A DNA stretch of 64,000 nucleotides from Faecalibacterium sp. (GCA_020025825.1 JAHHRL010000005.1:41528-105527), one strand, 5' to 3'. Shown: positions 8,652 to 18,377, numbered from the stretch's first letter. Translations and numbers: made by a program. The notes: generated from the sequence alone by a model not told the origin.

Positions 8652-10961
8652 TTACTTTATTGTATCTCTTGTGCCGCGCTTTTTCCAGTAGGCAAATAAA
8701 ACTGCCAGTAACAGCACACTAACAACACTAATACCAAGTCCAAAATATACGTCTGTAGGTACATATCTGAACTCGATTTGGCATGAACCTTCCGGCGCAG
8801 GTACAGCCATAAAGCCATAGCTTACACGCTCGATTGGGCACGGCTTGCCATTTACCGTTGCACGCCACGCAGCATCATACGGAATACTAAAGAACACAAG
8901 GTTCTCCTTTTCCATATCAATCGTTGCACGGTATCCTTGCTTTGTACGCACAAAGCTATCGCAGGCGCTGCTGCGGCGCAGTGCAGCCTGCTCTGCAAAC
9001 TCGCTCTTAGATAAAAGCAAGTCCGACATATCTTCTACAGGCGTCAGATACTGTGCATACTTTTCCTGCTGCTCAGGGGTAAGCACCAATGCCTTCACTA
9101 AAGCCTTATCCTTTTTGTCTGTGGTTTCCAGCGCCTGAAACAGCTCTGTGTCCACGCTATAGTCAAACTGATAGCCCATAGGGATAAAGTTTTCATTTTC
9201 GTACACTTGGAAGTCATCCTGCTCATACAGCAGCTTTGTGCCTTCCATGGGCGAAATAATTTTAATATCGTTCATGCTTTGGACAATGTACTTTGTGCTC
9301 AAAAAAGCACGCATTCCATAGTACTTCCGCAGCGGGAAGCTACGAATGGTACGAGGAATTCCCATTGCCTGATAAAAATCAAAAATCGAGGTGCTAACCG
9401 TACTGGAAAAGCTACTCATGGTAGGTGTATCCAGATACAGGCCCAAGTTCAAAAAGCTTTCGCCGGAATCAATGCGCCAGTTTTCCTCATCGTCAAAGGT
9501 TAAATCACGAGAAGCAGCCACCATTTGTGCAGGGTTCAGGCGCTCTGTTTCCTGCCAGTACTTTTGCAAATAATGGATATTTACAAACACAGTACACATC
9601 GCTACGCACAAAACCATAGCCTTAATTGCGCTATAGCCCCAGCGTTTGCTTTGCAGCTTTCGCAAACAGGCACATACTGCAACACCTGCAAGCGCCACTG
9701 CAGTAAACACAATCGCAAGCAGCCAGTTTACCACAAACGGCACCTTGAAGTAATACTTCCAAATCAAGCCGTCCAGCAGGAACAGCCCCCACACCGACGC
9801 ATAGAATACAAAGCCCGGCCGCAGAGAAAGGGTTGTATCCTCCAGTGCCAATGTAGTTGCCAAACAAAGCACCAAAATAGGCATATAGTGCCAGCGGGGA
9901 TAATACTCCACATTAAGCGCCACAAACAGGCTGTTCAAAATGGGCACTATCGAAAATACAGCACACACTGCCAATAGACGGCTAATCCAGCTGTCCCGAT
10001 GCTTCCAGCACCATGCAAAAGCAGGAATCAAGCCCAGCAAAGGCAGATAAAACTCCGGGTCATTGGTAAGCTGCGGCGAGAAAAACGCACGGGAGCCAAT
10101 TGCTTCCGCCGGAAAAAGCAACGAGCGCAATAAATCAGCATAGATAATCGGCTTATAGAAAAGCATCTGCGAAACCGAGGAAAAGGTTTCCGCTGCACGT
10201 GGATTTCCCAGCAGACTGGTTACCGTGGGCACCAGCAGCACACCTGCCAGACCTACACCCAATACGCTTTCCACAGCCAAACGCACAAACAGCGGAACGG
10301 TCAATTTATACTCGCCGCACCACAGCATCACGCCGAAATACAGAATCAGGAAAATGACCGAACCAACAAAGAATACACTGTTGGCTGCCGTCAGCACGCC
10401 TACTGCCAGTGCGAATATGCCAAAAGCAGCCTTGCCCCCGCTTTGCATTACGTAATCCAGCGCAATCAACAAAAGCGGGAACAATGCGGTAACATCTGCA
10501 AAATGATTAAAGTTCAGGTTTGTGATTTGATAACCGGAAAATGCATACAGCAAGCCGCCCAGCATTGCCCAGTTTTCGGTTTTTGCATACCTGCGAATCC
10601 ATGCATAAGATGTTACCGCCGCCACTCCCAGTTTAACAGCCAGAAACAGCCCTACATAAATAGGGGCTGCCTGCGGCGGGAATATTAGGCTCAGCCAGAA
10701 AAACGGTGAGCCTAATACATAAAACGAGTACGAATCCAAATAGGAACAGCCTAGGTCCAAGCTTCCGTTCCACAGTAAGCTGCCTTGTTTTACTGCCTGA
10801 TTGCAAATTTGATTAAAAGGAATCTGCTGTTCCAAAAAATCAAATCCAAAATACAGGAAGCCATCTCGCAGATAGAACGGGAGCATTGCCAAAAGTGCCA
10901 CCATTGTTGCAAGAAGAAACTGCTTCACGTAATGCGGTTTTTGTAATTGCCGCTTTTCCAT
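8652..10961 (-). CDS. YfhO family polytopic membrane protein
   Basis: A 769-residue protein with about a dozen hydrophobic segments in the first 480 residues, a soluble region, and one C-terminal membrane helix followed by a short basic tail. The segment YAFSGYQITNLNFNHFADVTAL matches YfhO proteins, GT-C-like enzymes linked in some Firmicutes to glycosylation of wall polymers such as lipoteichoic acid. ATG at 10961 follows AAAGGAG; a GTG nine codons upstream was rejected. It follows alaS by 42 bases. The enzymatic activity here is not established. Confidence 0.85.
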   Translation of the reverse strand: MEKRQLQKPHYVKQFLLATMVALLAMLPFYLRDGFLYFGFDFLEQQIPFNQICNQAVKQGSLLWNGSLDLGCSYLDSYSFYVLGSPFFWLSLIFPPQAAPIYVGLFLAVKLGVAAVTSYAWIRRYAKTENWAMLGGLLYAFSGYQITNLNFNHFADVTALFPLLLIALDYVMQSGGKAAFGIFALAVGVLTAANSVFFVGSVIFLILYFGVMLWCGEYKLTVPLFVRLAVESVLGVGLAGVLLVPTVTSLLGNPRAAETFSSVSQMLFYKPIIYADLLRSLLFPAEAIGSRAFFSPQLTNDPEFYLPLLGLIPAFAWCWKHRDSWISRLLAVCAVFSIVPILNSLFVALNVEYYPRWHYMPILVLCLATTLALEDTTLSLRPGFVFYASVWGLFLLDGLIWKYYFKVPFVVNWLLAIVFTAVALAGVAVCACLRKLQSKRWGYSAIKAMVLCVAMCTVFVNIHYLQKYWQETERLNPAQMVAASRDLTFDDEENWRIDSGESFLNLGLYLDTPTMSSFSSTVSTSIFDFYQAMGIPRTIRSFPLRKYYGMRAFLSTKYIVQSMNDIKIISPMEGTKLLYEQDDFQVYENENFIPMGYQFDYSVDTELFQALETTDKKDKALVKALVLTPEQQEKYAQYLTPVEDMSDLLLSKSEFAEQAALRRSSACDSFVRTKQGYRATIDMEKENLVFFSIPYDAAWRATVNGKPCPIERVSYGFMAVPAPEGSCQIEFRYVPTDVYFGLGISVVSVLLLAVLFAYWKKRGTRDTIK

Positions 10962-11003
10962 TGTTCTGTTCTCCTTTATCTCCAACACGGGCAGCTTGCC
11001 CCA

Positions 11004-13658
11004 TTACTGCAAGCTTGCTTTAACAATGTCAGCAGCAGCAGCCAAAGCAGCATCAATCTTAGATGCGTCCTTCAGGCCAGCCATAGCAAAGTCGGGCTTA
11101 CCGCCGCCCTTACCGCCTGCAATTGCAGCAATATCCTTAACCAGTGCGCCTGCCTTCAGGCCGCGTGCCTGTGCGTCCTTAGCAACAGCAATAGCCAGGC
11201 TCATCTTTTCGCCATCAACACCAACCAAAACAGCAACTGCATCGGGTGCCTTATCACGCACGGTGTCGCACATCTTACGCAGAGCGTCTGCGCCGCCCTC
11301 AACACGAGCAGTCATAACACGGACACCATCCACGTTTACAGCATTGTCAAACAGGCTGTTTGCCTTAGCAGCAGCAGCTGCTGCCTTCATGTCAGCCAGT
11401 TCCTTAGCCTGTGCCTTATTTTCAGCAACCAAAGCCTCTGCACGAGCAACCAAATCCTTAACGCCGGCAGCCTTGGTTACAGCAACAGCAGCCTTCAGCA
11501 CAGCTTCGTTGTCGTGCATCAGCTTCACAGCATTACGGCCGGTAACAGCCTCGATACGGCGGGTGCCTGCTGCAACAGAGGACTCGCTGACAATCTTAAA
11601 GCTGCCGATTTGTGCAGTGTTGCTTACATGGGAGCCGCCGCAGAACTCGGTAGACCAGCCCTCTACATTGACAACACGGACAACCTCGCCGTACTTTTCG
11701 CCAAACAGAGCCATTGCGCCCAGTTCCTTAGCTTCTGCAATGGGCATATTACGGATATCCACCGTCATAGCGTCCAGAATCTTCTCGTTGACAATATCCT
11801 CAACCTTCTTCAGTTCCTCAGGGGTAACTGCGCTGAAGTGGGTAAAGTCAAAACGGGTAACGCCTGCATCCTGATAAGAACCAGCCTGATGCACGTGGTC
11901 GCCCAAAACCTCACGCAGAGCAGCCTGCATCAAGTGGGTAGCAGTGTGGTTACGTGCAATGTCCATATGGTATGCCTTATCCACCTGTGCATTAACCTTA
12001 TCGCCAACCTTAATCAGGCCGTTTTCCAGCACGCAGGTGTGTACAAAGTATCCCTTGGGGGTCTTCTTCACATCCAGCACACGCAGGGTTGCTTCGCCGC
12101 TGGTGATAACACCGTGGTCAGCAACCTGACCGCCCATCTCTGCGTAGAAGGGAGTCTTATCCAGAATAACCAGCACGCCTTCCTTTGCGCCGTCATCGGT
12201 AGAGATGCCGTCGGTCAGGGTTTCGTCCTCTGCCAAAGCCAGAACCGTTGCCTTGTCCTCCAGCTTTTCGTAGCCGGTGTAAACGGTGGGCTCAACAGTC
12301 AGCTCGCCAAACAGGTCAGCGCTCCAGCCGGAGATGTTCTTCTTCAGGCGCTCTTCACGAGAGCGGGTTTTCTGCTTTTGCAGCTCAGCGTGGAAGCCTT
12401 CCTCGTCAACCTGAATACCTGCTTCCAGAGCGATTTCCTTGGTCAGGTCCATGGGGAAGCCGAAGGTATCGTGCAGCTTGAACACCTCTGCACCGGACAG
12501 CTCGCTGCCGCCGTTTGCCTTGACTTCGTCAATCAGGTTGTTCAGCAGGTTCATACCTGCGTCAATGGTACGGTAGAAGTTTTCTTCCTCGGTACCGATG
12601 ACACGCTTGATGTAATCAGCGTGCTCACGCAGCTCAGGGTATGCGCTTTCGCTGGACTGAATAACGGTTTCCACCAGTTCCACCAGGAAGGGACGGTCAA
12701 TACCCAGCATACGGCCATGACGTGCAGCACGGCGCAGCAGGCGGCGCAGCACGTAGCCACGGCCTTCGTTGGTGGGACGCACGCCGTCAGATACCATAAA
12801 GGTGCAGCTGCGGACATGGTCAGTGATAACACGGATAGAAATATCGGTCTTAGCGTCCTTCTTATATTCCTTACCGGAAATCTTTTCTACGTGGTTCAAA
12901 ACAGCCTTAACGGTGTCAACCTCAAACAGGTTGCCCACGTTCTGCATAACGCAAGCCAGACGCTCCAAGCCCATACCGGTATCAATGTTGGGGCGCTCCA
13001 AACGAGTGTAAGTGCCCTTACCGTCGGAATCGAACTGGCTGAACACCAGGTTCCAGATTTCCATATAGCGGTCGCAGTCACAGCCTACGCCGCAGGTGGG
13101 CTTGCCGCAGCCGTACTCAGGGCCACGGTCGAAGTGAATCTCAGAGCAGGGACCGCACGGACCGGAGCCATGCTCCCAGAAGTTATCTTCCTTGCCCAGA
13201 CGGACCATGTGGTCTTCTGCAATGCCAATCTTCTTGGTCCAGATGTCGTAAGCCTCGTCGTCCTCCTCATAAACAGAGATGTACAGGCGGTCCTTAGGGA
13301 TAGCCATCCACTCGTCGCTGGTCAGGAACTCCCATGCCCAAGGAATAACCTCGTCCTTAAAGTAATCCTGGAAGGAGAAGTTGCCCAGCATCTCGAAGAA
13401 AGTGCCATGACGTGCGGTGATGCCAACACGCTCAATGTCAGGGGTACGGATGCACTTCTGGCAGGTAGTGACACGGTGGCGGGGCGGTTCTTCCTGACCC
13501 AGGAACCACTTCTTCATGGGAGCCATGCCGCTGTTAATCAGCAGCAGGCTGGGGTCGTTTTTAGGAACCAGCGGAAAGCTGTCCAGACGCAGGTGACCCT
13601 TACCTTCAAAAAAAGTTAGATACTGATTACGCAGCTCGTTCAAACCAGTCCATTTCAT
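11004..13658 (-). CDS. alaS: Alanyl-tRNA synthetase
   Basis: An 884-residue class II synthetase charging tRNA-Ala. The catalytic core opens with NQYLTFFEGKGH and contains LLINSGMAPMKKWFLG and RHGTFFEMLGNFSFQDYFK. The editing domain zinc ligands appear in HTATHLMQAAL and GGSHVSNTAQIG, and the C-Ala region ends with an Ala-rich GGKGGGKPDFAMAG segment. ATG at 13658 has GAGGAG upstream; the 41 codons before it belong to the T-box leader. Expression is controlled by that leader. YfhO follows closely, so read-through into it is possible. Confidence 0.98.
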   Translation of the reverse strand: MKWTGLNELRNQYLTFFEGKGHLRLDSFPLVPKNDPSLLLINSGMAPMKKWFLGQEEPPRHRVTTCQKCIRTPDIERVGITARHGTFFEMLGNFSFQDYFKDEVIPWAWEFLTSDEWMAIPKDRLYISVYEEDDEAYDIWTKKIGIAEDHMVRLGKEDNFWEHGSGPCGPCSEIHFDRGPEYGCGKPTCGVGCDCDRYMEIWNLVFSQFDSDGKGTYTRLERPNIDTGMGLERLACVMQNVGNLFEVDTVKAVLNHVEKISGKEYKKDAKTDISIRVITDHVRSCTFMVSDGVRPTNEGRGYVLRRLLRRAARHGRMLGIDRPFLVELVETVIQSSESAYPELREHADYIKRVIGTEEENFYRTIDAGMNLLNNLIDEVKANGGSELSGAEVFKLHDTFGFPMDLTKEIALEAGIQVDEEGFHAELQKQKTRSREERLKKNISGWSADLFGELTVEPTVYTGYEKLEDKATVLALAEDETLTDGISTDDGAKEGVLVILDKTPFYAEMGGQVADHGVITSGEATLRVLDVKKTPKGYFVHTCVLENGLIKVGDKVNAQVDKAYHMDIARNHTATHLMQAALREVLGDHVHQAGSYQDAGVTRFDFTHFSAVTPEELKKVEDIVNEKILDAMTVDIRNMPIAEAKELGAMALFGEKYGEVVRVVNVEGWSTEFCGGSHVSNTAQIGSFKIVSESSVAAGTRRIEAVTGRNAVKLMHDNEAVLKAAVAVTKAAGVKDLVARAEALVAENKAQAKELADMKAAAAAAKANSLFDNAVNVDGVRVMTARVEGGADALRKMCDTVRDKAPDAVAVLVGVDGEKMSLAIAVAKDAQARGLKAGALVKDIAAIAGGKGGGKPDFAMAGLKDASKIDAALAAAADIVKASLQ

Positions 13659-13694
13659 GTTGTTAATCTCCTCTCGCTTTTGCAAAATCCATGC

Positions 13695-13935
13695 AAAAAA
13701 ATATAGCTTCCGCCCCAAACAGGGACGAAAGCTATTGTAGCATCCGTGGTACCACCCAAATTGCAGGCTTGCGCCTACCACTTTTACACATTAACGCTGT
13801 GCTACGGTCGGTTTTGCCGACTGCTCAAGGGTGGCTTAGCGTCCTCTCGCACAAGAATCTTTCAGCCTAAGGATTCTCTCTCTGATGCACAAGAATGGCA
13901 CTTTGGCCCTATCAAAGCCTTTTTTGCATTATTAC
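13695..13935 (-). promoter_or_regulatory. T-box leader of alaS
   Basis: The minus strand carries the T-box antiterminator sequence GGGTGGTACCACGG (13744-13757) followed by an intrinsic terminator with a stem of about 14 bp (13703-13735) and a seven-U tail. Upstream lie the AGAGAG element and the GCTGAAAG-type distal loop of stem I. A GCU triplet at 13838-13840, read on the minus strand, is a plausible alanine specifier. Uncharged tRNA-Ala should favour read-through into alaS. The specifier position is inferred and should be confirmed by folding. Confidence 0.92.
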
Positions 13936-13941
13936 AACCAA

Positions 13942-13969
13942 ATTATAGCATCTCGCAGGGGAATGTCAA
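13942..13969 (-). promoter_or_regulatory. Promoter of the alaS T-box transcript
   Basis: TTGACA (13964-13969) and TATAAT (13942-13947), both perfect consensus, are 16 bases apart. The -35 box overlaps the last codon of the upstream penicillin-binding protein gene. Confidence 0.85.
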
Positions 13970-15585
13970 CCTTTTTCTGTTTCTTCCTGCAGTAAATATA
14001 TTGCATCGCACACCCGTGAAAAGATAGCTGCGCTGCTGTGCTTTGCGTGAATTTGGTCGTCCTGCATAACTACAATGGTATAGCGGCTGTCCTGCGCAGG
14101 GTAAAAACCTGCAAACCACAGATTTTTATACTCCACGCCTTCCTCGTTAAAACGGCCCGTTTGCGCAGTGCCTGTTTTGCCGGCAGCCTTGCCCCATACA
14201 GGGGCAGCCTCCCTGCCCAAGCCGTTTTCTACAACGCCGGAAAGCATCTTTTGCAAGGTATCTACCGTTTTTTTCGAGAACACCTGTACCTCCGGCAAAC
14301 CGGTATCCAGCCGCTCAATGGTCTGCTCCGTTTCAGCATCGAACACTCTTGTTATAAAGGTCGGTACACGATATACACCATCTCCCGCCATCGCATTCAT
14401 CATTGCACCAATTTGCACAGGTGTTGCCAGCAGTTCCCCCTGACCAAAGCTGAAGTTTGCCAGTGCACCCGGCTCCTGCAGCGTTTTAGCCTGTGGGAGG
14501 TTGCCTGCAACAGCCTTTAGGCCGCCCGTAATATAAACAGGCTGTCCAAACCCCAGCTTTTTAGCATACTGTAATAACTTTTCGCCGCCGATTTTTTCTC
14601 CCAGCTGAACAAAGTAACCATTACAGCTTTTTTCCAATGCGCCTTGCAGATTAACCTCTCCATGGGGTACACCGCCTGCACAGCGATAAATGTGCCCATG
14701 CCAATCAATATAGCCGGGGCAGGTATATTTTTCTTGTGTGAGGCCTTCCTCCAGTGCAACGGCCGCCAGCAGCGGCTTGAATACAGAACCAACTGCATAA
14801 GCGGAAAAGGCACGATTCAGTAAAGCGCCATCCTGTGATTGGATACTGCTTGCCACACTGGTAGGCGCAAAAGTAGGAAAGCTGGCACATGCCAAAACCT
14901 GCGCCGTTTTGGTATCCAGCACCACGATAGCACCGCTTGTCATCATGCCCATACCTATGCCCTCCACCGCCGCCTGTATAGCACTGTCAATGGTAAGCTG
15001 CACATTGGCTGTTTTTTGTTGTGCTGCATGATAGTATGGTTCTATCGAGCCCATCAGCGACCCCTGCGCATTCGTGGCGCACTGGATATAGCTGTGCTCA
15101 CCGTTAGTTTGCAGTATATCATCCATAGCGCTTTCCAAACCGGCAACCCCGTGGGATTCTCCGTCCAAATAGCCAATCAGGTGGGGACACAGCGGCCACT
15201 GGGTATAGCGGCTGGTTTGCTCCACCGTAAAAATCCCTTCATCTGTTAAATCACAGTCCACCTGCACCAAAAAGGGCGTAGCTGAATTTCTTTTTTGATA
15301 GAGCTTTTTCTGATTCTCTGGGCTTACATGGTCAAAAAGGCGTGTATAGCTGCTTTCGCCGGGGACGCAAAGGGCATACCAGCATTTTTCGCCTCCTGTA
15401 ATCGGCTTTTCGTTTCTGTCAAAAAAGTTACCTCGCTGGTCCTGCAAATTCAGCGTTACAATTGTTTGCTTTTTTACACGCTCTGCGTAGGTTGTGTTGG
15501 ACGCAATCGTATACAGTTGGCAAAGCACCACCCAAAAACCAAACAGCAACAAACTGTATAGCGCAATCAATCGTTTCCAGTGCAT
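13966..15585 (-). CDS. Penicillin-binding protein 2-type transpeptidase
   Basis: A 539-residue bitopic protein cross-linking peptidoglycan. One N-terminal membrane anchor (LIALYSLLLFGFWVVLCQLY) is followed by a short dimerisation region and the transpeptidase domain with all three active-site motifs: SVFK (serine nucleophile), SCN and KTGTAQTG. It is short for FtsI/SpoVD and lacks an obvious C-terminal PASTA repeat. ATG at 15585 follows GGAGGGG. It lies between guaB and alaS in the same direction. A role in division or spore cortex formation cannot be told from this sequence. Confidence 0.88.
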   Translation of the reverse strand: MHWKRLIALYSLLLFGFWVVLCQLYTIASNTTYAERVKKQTIVTLNLQDQRGNFFDRNEKPITGGEKCWYALCVPGESSYTRLFDHVSPENQKKLYQKRNSATPFLVQVDCDLTDEGIFTVEQTSRYTQWPLCPHLIGYLDGESHGVAGLESAMDDILQTNGEHSYIQCATNAQGSLMGSIEPYYHAAQQKTANVQLTIDSAIQAAVEGIGMGMMTSGAIVVLDTKTAQVLACASFPTFAPTSVASSIQSQDGALLNRAFSAYAVGSVFKPLLAAVALEEGLTQEKYTCPGYIDWHGHIYRCAGGVPHGEVNLQGALEKSCNGYFVQLGEKIGGEKLLQYAKKLGFGQPVYITGGLKAVAGNLPQAKTLQEPGALANFSFGQGELLATPVQIGAMMNAMAGDGVYRVPTFITRVFDAETEQTIERLDTGLPEVQVFSKKTVDTLQKMLSGVVENGLGREAAPVWGKAAGKTGTAQTGRFNEEGVEYKNLWFAGFYPAQDSRYTIVVMQDDQIHAKHSSAAIFSRVCDAIYLLQEETEKG

Positions 15586-15635
15586 ACACACCCCTCCCCC
15601 TGTTGCAAAGGATTGGCTGTATGCAAAAAAGTATA

Positions 15636-15671
15636 CAAAAAAATGGCAGCCTGCCAAAGCAGACTGCCATT
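15636..15671 (-). terminator. Terminator of guaB
   Basis: A 13-bp stem (15642-15654 with 15659-15671, one G-U) and 4-base loop followed by eight U on the minus strand, 15 bases after the guaB stop. Confidence 0.88.
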
Positions 15672-15685
15672 ACATCTTTTATAAA

Positions 15686-17200
15686 TCAGCCCTGATTGTA
15701 GCTGGGAGTGCTGTTCTTCAGCACGACGTCGTGGCTGCCGCCTTCCACGATACTGGTGGAAGAAACAACGGTCAGACGAGCCTTTTCCTGCAGTTCAGGA
15801 ATGGTCAGTGCGCCACAGTTGCACATGGTGCTCTTCACCTTGTACAGGGTGGTCTGCACGCCGTCAGCCAGAGGACCTGCGTACGGAACATAGCTGTCGA
15901 CGCCTTCCTCAAAGCTCAGCTTGGTAGCGCCGCCCAAGTCGTAACGCTGCCAGTTGCGAGCACGGTTAGAGCCTTCGCCCCAGTACTCCTTCATGTACTG
16001 GCCATTGACACGAACCTTGTTCGTGGGGCTTTCGTCAAAGCGAGCAAAGTAACGGCCCAGCATGACAAAGTCAGCACCCATAGCCAGTGCCAGAGTAATG
16101 TGGTAGTCGTGGACGATACCACCGTCAGAGCAGATGGGCACGTAAATGCCAGTCTCCTGGAAGTACTCGTCACGAGCCTTAGCAACCTCGATAACTGCGG
16201 TAGCCTGGCCACGGCCGATGCCCTTGGTTTCACGGGTGATGCAGATAGAACCACCGCCGATACCAATCTTAACAAAGTCTGCGCCAGCCTCTGCCAGGAA
16301 GCGGAAGCCCTCACGGTCAACAACGTTGCCTGCGCCAACCTTTACGCTGTCACCGTACTTTTCACGAATCCAGCCAATGGTGCGGCTCTGCCACTCGGAG
16401 AAGCCCTCGGAGGAGTCAATGCACAAAACGTCTGCGCCAGCCTCAACCAGAGCGGGAACACGAGTTTCGTAGTCACGGGTATTGATACCTGCGCCAACAA
16501 CGTAGCTCTTGTTCTTGTCCAGCAGCTCGTTTACGTTTTCCTTATGGCTTTCGTAGTCCTTACGGAAAACCATGTATACCAGATTGCCGTTTGCATCAAC
16601 CAGAGGCAGAGAGTTCAGCTTGTTCTCCCAGATGATGTCGTTGCAATCGTGCAGAGAAGTAGTTTCGGGTGCGGTAATCAGCTTATCCAGCGGAGTCATG
16701 AACTCAGTAACCTTCAGGTCCATGCCCATACGGGACAGGCGATAGTCACGGCTTGCAACAATGCCCAACAGCTTGCCGTGTGCGCTGCCATCAGCAGTAA
16801 TAGCAACGGTAGAGTGGCCGGTGCGCTCCTTCAGCTCCAGCACATCTGCCAAAGTAGCCTCAGGGCTCAGGTTGGAATCGCTGGTAACAAAGCCCTTCTT
16901 GTAAGCCTTAACACGGCGAACCATGTCTGCTTCGTTCTGAACGCTCTGAGAGCCATAGATAAAGGACACGCCGCCCTGACGAGCCAGAGCAATTGCCAGG
17001 CGATCACCGGAAACGGACTGCATGATTGCGCTGATCATAGGAATGTTCATTTCAATGGGGCATTCTTCCTGACCCTTGCGGTACTTAACCAACGGGGTCT
17101 TCAGGCTGACATTTGCCGGCATGTGCTCCGAAGAAGAATAACCGGGAACCAACAGATACTCGCCGAACGTGCGAGACGGCTGATCAAAATAGTATGCCAT
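15686..17200 (-). CDS. guaB: Inosine-5'-monophosphate dehydrogenase
   Basis: A 504-residue enzyme oxidising IMP to XMP, the committed step to GMP. The catalytic cysteine near residue 320 sits in GIGGGSICITRETKG, and phosphate-binding segments appear in ICSDGGIVHDY and the MLGRYFA stretch. A CBS pair is inserted around residues 95-220. The C-terminal flap region contains a divergent VDSYVPYAGPL segment. GGAGAG precedes the ATG. It is monocistronic by its promoter and terminator. Confidence 0.95.
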   Translation of the reverse strand: MAYYFDQPSRTFGEYLLVPGYSSSEHMPANVSLKTPLVKYRKGQEECPIEMNIPMISAIMQSVSGDRLAIALARQGGVSFIYGSQSVQNEADMVRRVKAYKKGFVTSDSNLSPEATLADVLELKERTGHSTVAITADGSAHGKLLGIVASRDYRLSRMGMDLKVTEFMTPLDKLITAPETTSLHDCNDIIWENKLNSLPLVDANGNLVYMVFRKDYESHKENVNELLDKNKSYVVGAGINTRDYETRVPALVEAGADVLCIDSSEGFSEWQSRTIGWIREKYGDSVKVGAGNVVDREGFRFLAEAGADFVKIGIGGGSICITRETKGIGRGQATAVIEVAKARDEYFQETGIYVPICSDGGIVHDYHITLALAMGADFVMLGRYFARFDESPTNKVRVNGQYMKEYWGEGSNRARNWQRYDLGGATKLSFEEGVDSYVPYAGPLADGVQTTLYKVKSTMCNCGALTIPELQEKARLTVVSSTSIVEGGSHDVVLKNSTPSYNQG

Positions 17201-17259
17201 AAATTCTCTCCTTTATCTCGTGTCTAACGGTGTGAACCACAGTACGAATGATTTTATCT

Positions 17260-17288
17260 AATATAACACAATTCTACAAAAAATACAA
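17260..17288 (-). promoter_or_regulatory. Promoter of guaB
   Basis: TTGTAT (17283-17288) and TATATT (17260-17265) are 17 bases apart on the minus strand, about 55 bases before the guaB start. Confidence 0.55.
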
Positions 17289-17384
17289 AAGCCACCCCTT
17301 ACAAACTTTTATTTTTATAACAGGAAATTGTGGCTATTTTGTACATAAAACACGTTATAATTATGTCATTGTGGCAAAATCGAA

Positions 17385-17547
17385 CAAAAGAACCCGTTGC
17401 CGAAGCAACGGGTTCTTTTGCACACGAAGCGGGACACATTTATCAGCAGAAGCGGCGAAGGAGAACCGCTGGAAGTAAGTCTGCTTATGTCCACAAAACA
17501 AAAACTTGAAAAAGACTACTGCAATCAGTTCTCGCCTCCTGATTGCA
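17385..17547 (-). ncRNA. Unassigned structured RNA, about 160 bases
   Basis: No coding frame is evident. The minus-strand RNA would begin with a hairpin (stem 17539-17547 with 17520-17528, 10-base loop), continue with a long multi-part hairpin (17492 to 17432: outer GGACATA/TGTGTCC, then AGCAGA/TCTGCT, then AGCGG/CCGCT), and end in a 16-bp perfect stem with CUUCGG-type loop and UUUUG (17385-17420). The first loop contains GAGAAC, complementary to GTTCTC in the second hairpin, so a kissing contact is possible. A 6S RNA, a guaB leader element or a trans-acting sRNA are all possible; I recognise no known family. Confidence 0.6.
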
Positions 17548-17552
17548 ACTAA

Positions 17553-17581
17553 ATTGTAACTCTTTTGATACCAAATTGCAA
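17553..17581 (-). promoter_or_regulatory. Promoter of the structured RNA
   Basis: TTGCAA (17576-17581) and TACAAT (17553-17558) with a 17-base spacer place the start near 17546, exactly at the foot of the first hairpin. Confidence 0.55.
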
Positions 17582-17648
17582 TATCTCTTTTGTAACAAAA
17601 TTGTAACTAGTTTTTAATGAATTTGTATACAAATCCGCTCTATATGCA

Positions 17649-18377
17649 TCAAATCTGACAATATGCCTCAAATGCGGGCAGTCCATCCGACTGGCGTGCA
17701 CCACAGGTATACCAGCCCTCACCTGCCTGCCCTGTTTGCAGCAGCAAGGTATCCCCCATTACTACCTCCCGATGATATATAACCGACATCATACGGATAG
17801 GCGCATTACGCACCTGCTCCAACGGCACACTTGCACAGGCCAAATCTGCATACACGCAATTATTCATGTGCTGGTTCATGTCACAGCTGCGGTAGTCTGC
17901 CGCACACGAAGGAATCTGCTGTACGGCTTCTGCCTTAGGCAAAACAAACTCCATGCTGGCCTCTATCGTATCGTTCCAGCGTTCGTCCAGTTCCTGCTTA
18001 CCACGGCGCAAAATGTGATGCGTATCCAAATCCACAAGAACCCACCAACTGTGCACTTCCGCTACGGTTGTTCCGCTTTCATCTTTTGCTGCAGTAATGC
18101 GTCTGCAGCAAGCGTGCTTTGTTTTTTCCGGTATTGTGGTTAGGGTAAGGGTTTCGTCAATGCGGGGTACTCGATGGAAAATGAGCGACTGCTTTGCCAA
18201 CAGGTAAGCACAGCGATTTGTCTTAAAGTATTCCGGCGTAAAACCCAGTGCGGTACACTGGTCGGTAGCGATTTGCTGTGCAAAGCGCAGCAAAGAGGCG
18301 GGCTTCAAATATCCCATAAAGTCTGCATCATGACGGTTGACAAAAAAAGATTCTGTATAATTAGGAAAACAACTCAT
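17649..18377 (-). CDS. Acyl-ACP thioesterase (FatA/FatB-like)
   Basis: A 242-residue double-hotdog enzyme that releases fatty acids from acyl carrier protein. The N-terminal hotdog begins NYTESFFVNRHDADFMGYLK; the second carries CDMNQHMNNCVY, the Asn-x-His-x-x-Asn pattern of the catalytic site. Length matches bacterial members. AAGGAGA precedes the ATG. It is transcribed in the same direction as nagA but separated from it by a terminator. Chain-length preference is not visible. Confidence 0.9.
   Translation of the reverse strand: MSCFPNYTESFFVNRHDADFMGYLKPASLLRFAQQIATDQCTALGFTPEYFKTNRCAYLLAKQSLIFHRVPRIDETLTLTTIPEKTKHACCRRITAAKDESGTTVAEVHSWWVLVDLDTHHILRRGKQELDERWNDTIEASMEFVLPKAEAVQQIPSCAADYRSCDMNQHMNNCVYADLACASVPLEQVRNAPIRMMSVIYHREVVMGDTLLLQTGQAGEGWYTCGARQSDGLPAFEAYCQI

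Noticed and set aside
10947..13619. 890-codon plus-strand ORF
   Set aside because: It is the antisense of alaS, has a Cys/Asn/His-rich composition and no ribosome site.
15494..17227. 577-codon plus-strand ORF
   Set aside because: Antisense shadow of guaB; its start lies inside the PBP gene.
17385..17547. SRP RNA, RNase P RNA or tmRNA
   Set aside because: The diagnostic GGAA/AGCA loop of SRP RNA, P4 core of RNase P and tRNA-like ends of tmRNA are absent.
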